A DNA stretch of 64,000 nucleotides from Orbilia blumenaviensis (lineage: Eukaryota > Ascomycota > Orbiliomycetes > Orbiliales > Orbiliaceae). The notes beneath the pieces are model-generated. The model was not told the origin of the DNA and did no database searches. It worked only from the letters and a program-made list of their open reading frames with translations. The translations under genes and the position numbers were made by a program. The stretch is from the NCBI GenBank assembly GCA_036872755.1, contig JAVHNS010000005.1, forward strand, positions 1,054,001 through 1,118,000, read 5' to 3'. Positions within the stretch are counted from its first letter, which is position 1. Every line of letters begins with the position of its first letter. Below are positions 12,511-23,317 of this stretch, piece after piece.

Positions 12511-13431
12511 ATGGTTTCCTTTCGTATTTTACCCTCCTCTCCCAAAAAATCACCACCTACTAGTTTAATCGAGGATCCACAGATTGTCGATTACCCGATT
12601 GAGCACGACAGGATAGTCCACACTCTACCTGATATATCTACCCTCACCCTAGGAGCCCTAGATCCAGACTTACCGATTCCAGAACCTCTGAAACCGGAGG
12701 TCTTACGTCTCGGTGTACATATTGGGAATGCATCAGATACTACCGCAGCCCAGGATCAATCTGAGAAGTGCAACACCGTATCTCTGACGAGGTTTGAAAC
12801 CGCGGCAGGCTCAGTTTTCGAAGCATGCGATAGAGTCATAGAACTTTGGGGTGATGGAAAGACATATGTGGAGCTTCAAAATGGCATTTCAAGAATGTAT
12901 GCAAGGGCAAGCGCCTACCAAGAGGATTTCCTGCGCGAATATGGGACTTCACCCGAAAATTCCTTTGAGCCTTCAACGCCGGTTGGGATATCTTTAGCTT
13001 TGCTCCAGGAGTGTATTGCAGACCTGAATCAGTTCCAGGTTCAAAGCTTAAACAGGATCCGTGAGCTTACAATTATCGGGCACAACCTTCCAGCGGCATC
13101 ACAAGAGCTTTGTGACTTTTTCGATAATTTTGAAACCATGAAAGCTCAATTTCCTGTAAGGACCGAAGTCACACGCGGTCTCACTGATGAAGACAGAAGA
13201 CCTCGAGAACATAAATGGCTAATTAGCGCCCTATATGAGAGCGTATTACATCGGAACAAAAGGTTTCTGGAGATCGCAGATACTGTACAGGGAATTGAGG
13301 AAGATTTGGGGTGCTTAGAGTTTAGTAAGGTTGTATTGGAGGCGTCAGTTAAGCGTCTACTGAATAGGAAAGTGCGGCTGTGCTCGATACTTGCAGCCTC
13401 TAGCCTGGAGATGGACCGCACCGTGATGTAG
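12511..13431 (+). CDS. Helix-rich protein, unknown function
   Basis: Intronless, 306 residues from ATG 12511. Residues 1-70 are Pro-rich and probably disordered (ILPSSPKKSPPTS; DPDLPIPEPLKPE). The remainder is predicted helical by pattern, for example ISLALLQECIADLNQFQVQSLNRIREL and FLEIADTVQGIEEDL. No signal peptide, membrane span or catalytic motif. It sits 0.7 kb downstream of and co-oriented with the gene at 11010, and resembles it in architecture rather than in clear sequence identity. Function not recognised. Confidence 0.6.
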   Translation: MVSFRILPSSPKKSPPTSLIEDPQIVDYPIEHDRIVHTLPDISTLTLGALDPDLPIPEPLKPEVLRLGVHIGNASDTTAAQDQSEKCNTVSLTRFETAAGSVFEACDRVIELWGDGKTYVELQNGISRMYARASAYQEDFLREYGTSPENSFEPSTPVGISLALLQECIADLNQFQVQSLNRIRELTIIGHNLPAASQELCDFFDNFETMKAQFPVRTEVTRGLTDEDRRPREHKWLISALYESVLHRNKRFLEIADTVQGIEEDLGCLEFSKVVLEASVKRLLNRKVRLCSILAASSLEMDRTVM

Positions 13432-14554
13432 CTACCTCCGAGAACAGGACTGAACTAAGTTTTCAGGACTGATGTATAGTTAAGCCCGGTTACGCATGTA
13501 TACACGTAGTGTATACGTACAGCACTCCTGACATTGTTGACAACCCTTTATAACCCGCCGCCCTTTTTGGTCCGTTGATATTTTGATTAATACTGTTGTA
13601 TTCACGCTTTGTTGAGCTAGGCTCCCAAATCTAGGTATTTATTCGCTCTAGTTTTTCTGCCTCCCCCAAGCTTATTCTTTGGAATTCGAAATGCTCTCAC
13701 ACTTAAATGTTTCCTTTTCATTTTTCTCAGCTCACCTCGACGGTGCTATCTTTTCAACCGCTGCTAAACCTCGGATTTGAATCAATCAATCAGTCATCTT
13801 CCCCCATTTTGTCTCTATCCCTCGTAACTTCTCTTCCTCTGTTACCCCTTCTCTATCATTTCTCAATTCTCCTTCTGCGAGTCTTTCGGGCGCGTACTGA
13901 CCCTGTCATGGCAAAACTTTGACCGCCCCCGTTAAATTCAAATGCTATACTATTGTTACCAGTTGCTCAGAAACTTGAACATTCTTTGTAGAATCTCCAT
14001 CGACGTTCAAGGATTTGAAAATATACCTATATAACCTCCCCAGAATGAACATTAGGAATTTATGTAAAACCAAGTTTGAGCCTTTTCTAGTAAGGAAGGA
14101 GTAGGAAGTGGAGGATAGCTATGGGGGCATGTGTATGTGGTGTGGGTATCTAAAATGCATTGGTGATATTACAACATCAACACCATCATGCAAAGACACC
14201 AACCTCAACAGCTAGCCCCAGATCGCACAAATACCATCTCAGCTTCCGTTCAGATATCATCACCATCAACACCTCCATCACCATCACCACCTCCATCACC
14301 ATCACCATCATACGCGTTTGCCTCATTCAATCGTAACTTGGGTATTCTGTCCATTGACCATCTCCAACGTCACAATGCCACCGAGAGCGTCAAAACGTCG
14401 CGTCAATATTTTCAGCTTGCGAGGGAGGTCTGGAGCTGTGTCCACGGGAAACTAGCAATCTTCCCCAGCAGACAATCGCGATCCGCAGGCCCCAGTTTCA
14501 CAAACACCATTACCATCATCATCACCTCAGCCATCGCCCCTCACGTCTTCCCAA
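13432..14554. other. Intergenic / possible 5' extension of next gene
   Basis: Holds pyrimidine-rich DNA (about 13660-13900), a CAT/CAC microsatellite and a 135-codon frame at 14188-14595 rich in Ser/Pro/Thr from that repeat. A second frame, in phase with the next gene, runs from an ATG near 14375 but is broken by a TAG at about 14453 unless a very short intron removes it. No extra exon is asserted. Confidence 0.4.
14257..14311. repeat. CAT/CAC trinucleotide microsatellite
   Basis: Imperfect tandem CATCAC/CATCAA/CTCCAT units, read directly from the sequence. It lies upstream of the gene at 14555 and could be transcribed in its leader. Confidence 0.85.
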
Positions 14555-15469
14555 ATGGACAATACTTCGACCGAGCAGGATCGGGGTCTCCCTAATCATC
14601 CTAGTCTTATGGAAGGGGGCATTGTCACCACTCAGAAGGTCTCCCTCTCTCTTGCTCTCCTCTCAGCTCTCTCCTCTCCTGCCACACTAGTTGTTTCCAC
14701 CGATTCTGCCTCGACCCCCTCCCTCACCTACCAGAGCTCTAGCCGGTACGTGCGCAGTCTGGAAACTAGCGGGGACGCCGAGTCCCAAGTCCCGACGGAC
14801 TTAGGGACCCGTCTCTTGGCCGTCCAGAGCCGCATCGAGGACCACGAAGCAGAAGTTACTCGTTTGCTTAAGGCTGCTAGCCCCATCCTTGGATGGGTTG
14901 GTCGCGTCTTCGTTGAAGTTGGCAGCGAGCGACACAAGCTCGCTGCCTACGACCGGCCAATGGATCAACGGGCCCAGGAGGAGTTGGTCACCAAGATCTG
15001 CCGTCTAAAGAGGGACGGCGATCGTTGCTTCCAACGACTTGGCGAGGTAGCCCGAAGCTTTGACGCGGCCCAGAAGTCCCACAATCTCTTGCGGGGAGAG
15101 GTTTGTGAGCTCGAACGGGCTCAGGACGCGGCCCGTAGGGCATCTCGGTTCCACCCCACCAGCCCCGCCGAATCTGCACCAATCCGCGCCACCAACCTCC
15201 AGCACCGGCTGAGATGGATCGAGATTGACCTTGTCAAGCTCTGGGAACGCCAGATCCACGATATCGCCATCGCCCGCGGGACCCTCTCCAACGAGTATGA
15301 GAAACTGGTGGACGTGCTATCGCAGCACGTTCATCAGTTTCTCAGAAAGGAGGAGGGGCCCAACGGGATGGAAGGCGCTGAGTGGGCGGCCGTCCTTGCC
15401 AACCTCGCCTACGGAAACGAGGATTATCCTCTTATGGGTGTTCGATTAGAGCTGCGTACTAGTCTATAA
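14555..15469 (+). CDS. Helix-rich coiled-coil protein, GC-rich codons
   Basis: Intronless, 304 residues from ATG 14555. A Ser/Thr/Leu-rich N terminus (residues 1-75) is followed by long charged helices, for example RLLAVQSRIEDHEAEVTRLL, VTKICRLKRDGDRCFQRLGE and DIAIARGTLSNEYEKLVDVL. Codon use is visibly richer in G and C at third positions than in the neighbouring genes, which might reflect higher expression or a different origin. Shape resembles the other intronless helical genes around it. No catalytic motif or signal peptide. The true start could be upstream if a cryptic intron exists. Function not recognised. Confidence 0.6.
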   Translation: MDNTSTEQDRGLPNHPSLMEGGIVTTQKVSLSLALLSALSSPATLVVSTDSASTPSLTYQSSSRYVRSLETSGDAESQVPTDLGTRLLAVQSRIEDHEAEVTRLLKAASPILGWVGRVFVEVGSERHKLAAYDRPMDQRAQEELVTKICRLKRDGDRCFQRLGEVARSFDAAQKSHNLLRGEVCELERAQDAARRASRFHPTSPAESAPIRATNLQHRLRWIEIDLVKLWERQIHDIAIARGTLSNEYEKLVDVLSQHVHQFLRKEEGPNGMEGAEWAAVLANLAYGNEDYPLMGVRLELRTSL

Positions 15470-16122
15470 GTACGCACTGGAGCTTTTATGTGCCTCCTAC
15501 TCCAAGTTTAGCAATGCAATAAAGTTTATTTTCTGCCAGTAAATCATAATTCCAGCTTCCAATGTAGTCGTGCATAAGCTTCGAAGAACTCATCACTCTC
15601 CTCATATATTATGCTTTTTAAACTTGATTCCATAGCTTGTAGCGAACCAGTATTCCCGCATAGTCTTAGCCTAAACTCTGGAATATCTATCAAATAATCA
15701 TTGTTTTGGAGTAAATTTCTTGTATTAGTATTATTGACTTAGTAGTAGTACATTAAATTTCCAGGGGTGCCATTTATCCCCGGATGAAACCCAAAAAAAC
15801 ACGTGTGTTATCCTTTGACGCCCCGTAGTTCGTGAAAATAGAATACATGCATACATGCCCCATGCCGAATTTATCGGCTCATAGATAAATATCTCGCCAA
15901 TAAACCATAACATCCTATCACACAATCGTAGTCCGACAGCTAACCAACGCCTTTACACCGTTCCTATTTTGACTCCCCACCACCTTTGTCAATCTCCCTT
16001 CTTCTTCTTCTTTTTTCTTCTTTTTTCTTCTTTGGTTTCCTTTTTATCATTATTATAGTTTAATACTTTCAGCGCATATTTCGAAATTTCGTTTTATCGG
16101 AGCCATGAAATTCGGGTACGAC
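15470..16122. other. Convergent intergenic with polypyrimidine run
   Basis: Lies between the convergent genes at 14555-15469 and 16123-17508, so it contains both 3' ends. A CTT/TTC polypyrimidine tract spans about 15989-16040. An AATAAA-like signal (GCAATAAAG) sits at about 15516, just after the plus-strand gene. Confidence 0.5.
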
Positions 16123-17508
16123 TCAGTTCCAAAGCTCCGTATGCTGTCTCAATAGAGCCGCCGTCTGTGGGAGTATCCCATGTTCGGGGGGTATAGAACT
16201 TTCATCCCGGTGAATTAACTGAGGGGGTACACCAGACCAATGAGGCCGTGTAACACCAAAACAATGCCTGGTATCGGCCCTTCGGATATATTCCAGCATC
16301 TGACTACCGAGGCGGAATGAATCATGAAGAGCCCCACCCCTGGGATGAACGTAGCTACCCTGTTGGCCTTGTCGTAGTTTGCGCCGCGCAACTGGTCCTG
16401 TCTCAATCAGCTGTTGAATGTAATTGTGTTTGACGCGAAGCTCCTCGAATAACTCCTCCGTGTCTTCAAAGATCTTCGAAGTCTTCAATGTCACATCCAA
16501 CATCTTGCAAAACTCGGTTGCTATTACCACGCTCTCAGATAAATTTGACCAGGAGCTAGGGTTTGTTGAATCGATTTCTGCCTTGGTAAGGAAATCCAAT
16601 ATGTGATTCCAGAGAGCCTCGAGCTTGGGCTTCTGCTTTCGTATCTCCGGGCTATAAACCGCGAAGATCCGAAGTGGATGATTAAACGTCTGAAGATGAG
16701 ACTCTGGAATCATTCTGATCCCGCTGAAAATGTACCACGACAACTCTTTGTGCAGCCCATTGAGATACTGGGTAATTCCCTTCCAAGTGTTCGCAGGAAT
16801 TGCCAAGTTCCCACTTTGAACGACAGCTTGAATGTAACTATACGCTCTTTGTAACTTGTCGAAATGAAATTGAAGCTCGCTTTGAATCTCGAGAGCCAAA
16901 GAGGATCCTCTCGGCCCACTTTCTCCGGTAATCGGAGTGCAAGTCCTTTGGACCTCTCTTAAATCTCCTTTGATGGCTACGGCGCGCTGGTAAAACTCCC
17001 CGAGCCTGTTGCGGATGTCCCCAGGATTTAGGTCCTCGCCGGTAAGCGCTAGTCTGCGCATGTTATGCCTCTTGCCCATAGTCAATAAAAGATTTTTGCT
17101 ATCTTCGATCATCTCCACATGCAAGGCATAATTTTGGGGTGGCGTAGGGGGCGATGGAGTTCTAACCGCAGTTGTAAGTTGTGGACGATTTTCCGCCCAA
17201 AGATGTTGAAATCTGGACACTGTACGCCCGAAGTGACTTTCAGGGCGTTCTATCTTCCCGCCAATTACTCCAAAATGTCCCCAAGTCGTTTCTGGTCCGA
17301 CAACTCCAGCCCCTCTGACTAGTTTTCTGATAGGGGATCTGGGTGCCTGCGAACTACCTGCGGGAGGATCTGGGAGATCACGCAAATTATAGTCCCTTTC
17401 AAATGGAACAGACTCTTCTTCGCGAGAGCTATGATGTTCATAGTAGCGGGACGGCTCCGACCCGACGGCGAGCTCAAGGTGCAGTAGATCTTGATTTTGA
17501 GCTGGCAT
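16123..17508 (-). CDS. Large helix-rich protein, unknown function
   Basis: Intronless, 461 residues using the ATG at 17508; the frame stays open upstream and has earlier Met codons, but this start gives a plausible cytosolic N terminus (MPAQNQDLLHLELAVG). Residues 1-130 are polar and Pro-rich (PSPPTPPQNY); the rest is helical, with repeated amphipathic blocks such as LQFHFDKLQRAYSYIQAVVQ, ITQYLNGLHKELSWYIF and FEDTEELFEELRVKHNYIQQL. It resembles the intronless genes at 11010 and 12511 in plan. No known domain recognised; it may be a scaffold or a member of a lineage-specific family. Confidence 0.62.
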   Translation of the reverse strand: MPAQNQDLLHLELAVGSEPSRYYEHHSSREEESVPFERDYNLRDLPDPPAGSSQAPRSPIRKLVRGAGVVGPETTWGHFGVIGGKIERPESHFGRTVSRFQHLWAENRPQLTTAVRTPSPPTPPQNYALHVEMIEDSKNLLLTMGKRHNMRRLALTGEDLNPGDIRNRLGEFYQRAVAIKGDLREVQRTCTPITGESGPRGSSLALEIQSELQFHFDKLQRAYSYIQAVVQSGNLAIPANTWKGITQYLNGLHKELSWYIFSGIRMIPESHLQTFNHPLRIFAVYSPEIRKQKPKLEALWNHILDFLTKAEIDSTNPSSWSNLSESVVIATEFCKMLDVTLKTSKIFEDTEELFEELRVKHNYIQQLIETGPVARRKLRQGQQGSYVHPRGGALHDSFRLGSQMLEYIRRADTRHCFGVTRPHWSGVPPQLIHRDESSIPPEHGILPQTAALLRQHTELWN

Positions 17509-20500
17509 CTTGAAAGATGGCGTGGAAAAGTACAACAGTTGTTTTGTGTTGCAGTGCCTGTAATTCATCAGATCGGCAGGTAAGTTGAAGATCATGCACG
17601 AAGCAAAGCAAGACAGCAATATACCAGTAGCGTTGACCCAAAGTATACAAACATTTATTCCATACGAGGAAATAATATTTGCTAATCACAAAATAAATAT
17701 AGGCTTACAAGGGGAGGTCATAGTCGATTGTCAAGCAGGAAACGCTAGGAAGAACAGACACGGGATGAGGGAGGGAGGCCCCTAAGAGAAGAGGCGTACA
17801 ATGAAGGAAAGGAAATAGACATCTTAGGGATAATACACGAACTTTGAAATTACCGAGCAGCTCGAGGCGCGGGAGTCTGGAAAAGGACACACGAAGGACA
17901 TGAAGGACACACTTACAAAGAGAAAGATACTTGTAAATATAAGTAACAGTGGGACGGCTTGGAAATAAAGCCTTGAAAGATGGATTGAGTTTGGGGGCTG
18001 AAGCTTTTGAACTCGGAGTAATGTTGTTCACAAAAGATATGATAATCGTTACCCTTGAAAACAGTTATGGATGATGTCTACCAATATGCAAATCAATAAG
18101 TAGGTGCTTTTAAGCTTGAAGCTAGGTTGAAAGAGATTTTGAATCCGAAATTATTTCCGTAAGATGTTGGTTGAAGGCTGAAACTTTTACTAGAGTACGT
18201 TCAATATCTCTAGAAGTCTGATAGCTAGATTAGGATAAGGGTGAGAGGGAAAGAAGAAAGAGAGGAAGGAAAAATGAGGTGGGTACCGGGGGCTTTTATA
18301 GTCTGTAGACAGTGAGGCCAGATATTTTTTTTTGTAGACGTGAAAACAATCGTCGGATCCGCGATCTGGAAAATATTTCAATCAGCATTACAGATGCTTG
18401 ATACGGGCCCTTGATGGCATAAAATTGGCTTGGTGGGTGTATCGTCGACGCTGAACGCGTCAACGTTGAAGAGGCCGATCACTTAATTGAAATTATTTTG
18501 ATCGGCTGTTTCGCGACTCTACCAAGAATTACAGTCGCAGTTTAGAAACCATGCCTACCAATACCAGCTTCGAGGCGAGGTTCTGTATTTATTTATATAC
18601 TTCATCTACACCAAGTCAACTAGTTAATCTGTCGACATGTCCCAAATTCCGGAATTCCGTTGATCGTTTCATTTTCACTTGATATTGCCGTCGATGGCAC
18701 AATATTAATAAATTTAACGGGGAGTAAAGAGTTAATTACAGCATTAACTCGAGCTACGGTATCGATAACTTTGTAGCACTAGTAATGAAAATCGAGATAC
18801 AACTTAATTAGAGGAATAAATATGTAGATAGTAGCGATAATATTACATCAAGTATCAGTAAACCGGGGAAGGAATCTAAACTTGAGGAGTTTCAGGCAGC
18901 GCTAATTACTGTATCAAATTTCTGGTAGACTACAATTCAATCTGAAGAGTGGAAATCTTCTCCTGAGTTATAAGTTTAATACATCCCCTATTGGATATAT
19001 GATGCCGCACTAGCAGGCCAGAATGTGGACGCATTTAAGTGACCCGAAGCTCGTTGAAAGTATCTTAATTTTGGAGAATATATTCGGATAGTATAATGCT
19101 ATCACGGGACATATATGCATATCATTTTCGAAACGCTCTAGATATGCCATAATGGTATCTTCTTTAGCTGGGTATACTGCATTTTAGCCCAAGATGCTCG
19201 ACTGCTAGGCTGTATTATTCGAATGCATATACGATTTAACTACTTTGAGTAACCTAAAACTGCGGGCATTGACTCTAAGGGCCTCAGTCTTCCTACATAG
19301 GCTTACTTTTGTCCGGTGATGTTAACTTACGTATTGCCGCGTGGCATTTTGCAACAATTTTTGAAATATGATTTACCTCTTGTACCTAAGAAGTATATAT
19401 CTAGCTCCGATCTAAATCTTTATATAGAAATTGATCAGGCTATGCCACGTGATACTTAAAAAATAGGCACGATCGAAAATCCCGGTCCTCGGCCTAATCA
19501 GATATTGTGCACTGTCAGGAACCCGTTTAATATTTATAATTATACCGATGTAAATATATCTCGGGAATTAACTTAGGTTATGTTTAAACTCCATGGATCC
19601 ACGCTAGAAAACAAAGACTTTGCCTTATATCCGACACATTGTTAAGTATTATAATATTAAAAAGTACAACCCTGCATAGCTATAAAGTGTTACATAAATC
19701 TTATCTGAACGCGAACGGCCTGGCCTGGTCGAGGTATTAGAAGCCTGGCAGTATAGAGCTACTAGCACCATTTAGACCAAGCAAATTCCCGAAGCATTGC
19801 ATGAGTATTAGTTCTAGAGCCGCTAGGGCTCCCTTTTATATTAAGCGGCAACTTCCACCTGTCGCTTCTTGCGTAGTGTACATGTAAATGCCGCGGGCAG
19901 CTAAACGTCCCGGGACATCCCGATCGCAGTTCGGAACTGTAACTAGCTAGCAACGCTGGAGAAGATGCATGAATAAAATACAACAATATCAACACAGATT
20001 CTGATCCAGACTAAATGCCTTGGCTCGTACGTGCCCAGGCTCCCTGACTGCCTGAGAATAAAGAGCTTAGTATTGATATCGCTCGGACACTGAGCGAATG
20101 GAATGGGGTCGTTGGGTTTTTGGTGAGCCCCAGTACCTTTGTCCCCTCAGTAGATGTCAACCTCTTGCTTCTAAAGTATATAAGTGCATTTTTCTACATC
20201 TTACTGTCAAACCTGAGCCAAAGATCTCGAGACCCAAGGCCTAAGTTTACAATTTTTAATAATCATACTTATTACGAAGGAGTTTCTTGCCCCATGTACC
20301 GGCCTTTCAAGGTATCTCTAATTCGATTCACGATGGCATGGCACAAGATTACTAGAATTCAACCTCTAGGATGCAACACTTTTTTGATCTTGAAAATCCT
20401 CGGTCTTTAAAAAAGATGATTGGATTGGTACAGGTCATGAGGGTCTCTTTCGGCTCACCCACAGTTTTGTGCTGGTGCGATCGATTATATTTCTTGATCG

Positions 20501-21726
20501 ATTAAAGTCGATTCACCTGGATAGCTGATACGCTTCAAAGGTGATATCAGCATTATCACACCATGTCAGCTATGGTATAAAGGCTTCATTTCTATTAGAA
20601 CTACAGTTCGTAACCTAGAGATCTGATTTGCATATACCCAATATCGCAGTGTGACTATAGCAGCCTCTATGCCTGCCACCAACCAACCATTCTAAAGGGA
20701 TATTGAGACACCGCATAAATACTCCGATCGAACGGGCCCAGTGGGCTTCCCATCCAAAAACGTGGTTTTGCTGCCAACCCTGTTAACCATATCCGAATAA
20801 GCATATTTGGAAAGGTCTTTGAATATCTGGCACCATGGCTTTGCCTTCAGTGTATGAATCCTAAACAGCCGTAGGCCCATACCGGGTCCTCGGTAGACCT
20901 TACGGGGATACGGCTCACGAACAGCATCCTTCTCGCCGGAGGCGTATTGAATGAGACCCAGTATTAACAGCCGATATCGCGATATCACACTGCCTTGTCC
21001 AATATTGAAGTATTTTAAGTGTTAAGCTTAGTTTTGAACTTGGCGCGGCTGTTGTTGTAGATTTTGCGTTGCTCGTTTGAGCGTCGAGGGATCCACATTT
21101 TTAAATCACGAGAGAATCCTGTGGAGGAGACACACGGAAGGCGGGGTGATACGGCATTGTCGACTGAAAGGGATATTTCTGGACTCCACATCGGTTGGGC
21201 TTTCAAGTTTGTAAATCCTAAGGGATACATTCAATTGTCGACGTGTTAACACTCGAGGCCTGGGAGTCTAGTACACCCAGTAATCCACTAGGGGGCCATG
21301 CAAACATTCTTTGCACAAAAACAGTTAGCCAGAACTCTAGTGTGGAGCTCGGAAAAACTTGATAGCAAGTCACCGACGCCGAGTAGCGAGACGGAGATTA
21401 CCATGGTGGCTTAAGCGTTAGTTCAAGGCGGGGGTATTGGCGCCTTACGAAGCTATGGAGGCACTATAATTGGGTGAATCTGTGAATTGGAGCGAACAGG
21501 ATTGGACGTTGAATAAGCACCGAAGTCGGCTTTAAGCTATCATACGTCGCGATAATTCTGTTTGGTACCTCTATCTTCAAAAACGCAGGCCCACGAGAGA
21601 TGAGATATGCATGGATTCCCAGATTCGTCGACCACAATTTTCATTGTGGACTTGTTTCAATGTACCAGTCTTGGCTCCGCTTAGAGCTTACAGGGAATAC
21701 CGCTGTGAAATATATTGTGTGTATTG

Positions 21727-22293
21727 ATGGGATTAAATATACAAAGTAGGCATAGAGGGGCAAGGGTTATGCAAGAAATAGAGCTTATGCAGAGGAAAAC
21801 GTGTGCTACCCTGACATTTCTGAGCCGTCAGTATGCCGCAATACATGTACCCCAGCAAAAAAATACATACAAATCTAGACTTAAGCCTTGCAGGATAGTC
21901 GTTTGTGGAGTCAGGGAGCAGTTCATATCAAGCATCGCCACATACTTCGTAGTAAACCCAAAGGGTACCGTTGTGGGTCCACCTGGGCCGAAACTCGCTT
22001 GTTTTTTATGCAGAGTACAGGACGGCAGTCACTGCATGAGACGGTATAAAGTATCATACGATCAGGTCTATTTCCCTCAGCTTCAAATTAGAACAGAAGA
22101 GATTACGAAGAATACATCGATAGCAAGAGTTAATTTTGATACCAACCCTTGGTTTCAAGATATACCGAGGAAACCTAACGGAAGCATGATCGCAATAGTG
22201 GTTAATGCCCAAGACTCATCTTACGCCTTGGCGATATCTTTGTCGCTAATTATTAATCTCGGTGATATATGTGCTAATAGGAAAATATTTTGA
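21727..22293 (+). CDS. Uncertain ORF, 188 codons
   Basis: The longest open frame in the gene-poor stretch, from an ATG at 21727. It encodes a basic protein with four Cys in its middle part, including CRIVVCG and LACFLCRV. No signal peptide, membrane span or family motif is visible and no splice extension was found. It may be a chance frame or a remnant of a decayed gene. Confidence 0.2.
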   Translation: MGLNIQSRHRGARVMQEIELMQRKTCATLTFLSRQYAAIHVPQQKNTYKSRLKPCRIVVCGVREQFISSIATYFVVNPKGTVVGPPGPKLACFLCRVQDGSHCMRRYKVSYDQVYFPQLQIRTEEITKNTSIARVNFDTNPWFQDIPRKPNGSMIAIVVNAQDSSYALAISLSLIINLGDICANRKIF

Positions 22294-23302
22294 CAGTCCT
22301 AGGCTCGTGGTGGATCGTAAAGAAAGAGCGATCGAAGAATAAGTCCCCAACAAAAATACAAGTTCGCAACCTTATATCTTTGGGCACACACGAAAGATAT
22401 ACGACTGGAAAAGATTCTCCGTTGTAGCCGAACTATCCGCCAGTTCACAATAGAATACGGATGACGCCTGTGGAGAAGCTTTGATTTCAAATCTAGACCT
22501 TTACTAGATTGCGCAAATACATAAGTCGTGTGGCGCCTTCGTACGATGCTTTCGTTAGAGCCCCGAACTTTCGGACCAGGGGTAGTCCCAAACCCGAGCT
22601 AATACTAGATAGGAATTACAAATGTCTTTAATCTGAGCGGCAAACTGCATCCCAACGTCGTTCCCCAAAGTCTCAAATTCGTTGGAACAAAGTTCCCCGT
22701 GATTCCCCAGATAATGGCGGGGTTTGGGGAGTATAGTTTGAGTTGCTGTTGGAAACCTTAACAGGAAGTCCTGAAGTTCGGTAACCTTCGGAAAGCAAGC
22801 TCGTCTCGGGGGTTCTTGAAGGGGAACATTAATATGAAGAGGGGCAGTCTAAAGTGGGGAATTTCGCCATCTCCGTAGCTAAAGGGTCGAGCTAGTCCTG
22901 GAAGCCAACCAGAATTACCATTCTAGGTTTAACTCCAGTACAGGTACTACATCGCTAACACTATTTAGGAGATCTAGACCCTGGGAAGTTATCGGTCTCT
23001 CCGTAGCTTGCCAAGAATCACGAATTAACAAGGGTTCACCGATCAGGGAAAAGTTGATCGAAGACGCATCTAGCCGCCAGTTGGGAATGTGGTATTATGG
23101 TAGGAAATAATAGAAGCTTGGACAAAACTCATTGTGGAGAGGTGTGCATCAAAAATGTATTTTAACGATCTTAGTCAACGCTAGTGATCGAAGATCACAA
23201 CCACTTATTTAGCCCGGAATCGCAATTAGAAACGGTCAAGAAGCATTTCGAATATGTCAAGAGGTTAAAACGTCGAGGCTAGGCTAAGTGCGGGCTGAAG
23301 AG

Positions 23303-23317
23303 TTTTTTTTTTTTTTT
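23303..23317. repeat. Poly-T run (15 T)
   Basis: Fifteen consecutive T residues, read directly. A second T-run lies about 85 bases downstream (near 23400). Confidence 0.9.

Noticed and set aside
12197..12568. 123-codon ATG frame with hydrophobic N terminus
   Set aside because: Overlaps the start of the better-supported gene at 12511 in another frame and has no further support.
14188..14595. Ser/Pro-rich 135-codon frame
   Set aside because: Its length comes from the CAT/CAC microsatellite; the following gene in another frame is better supported.
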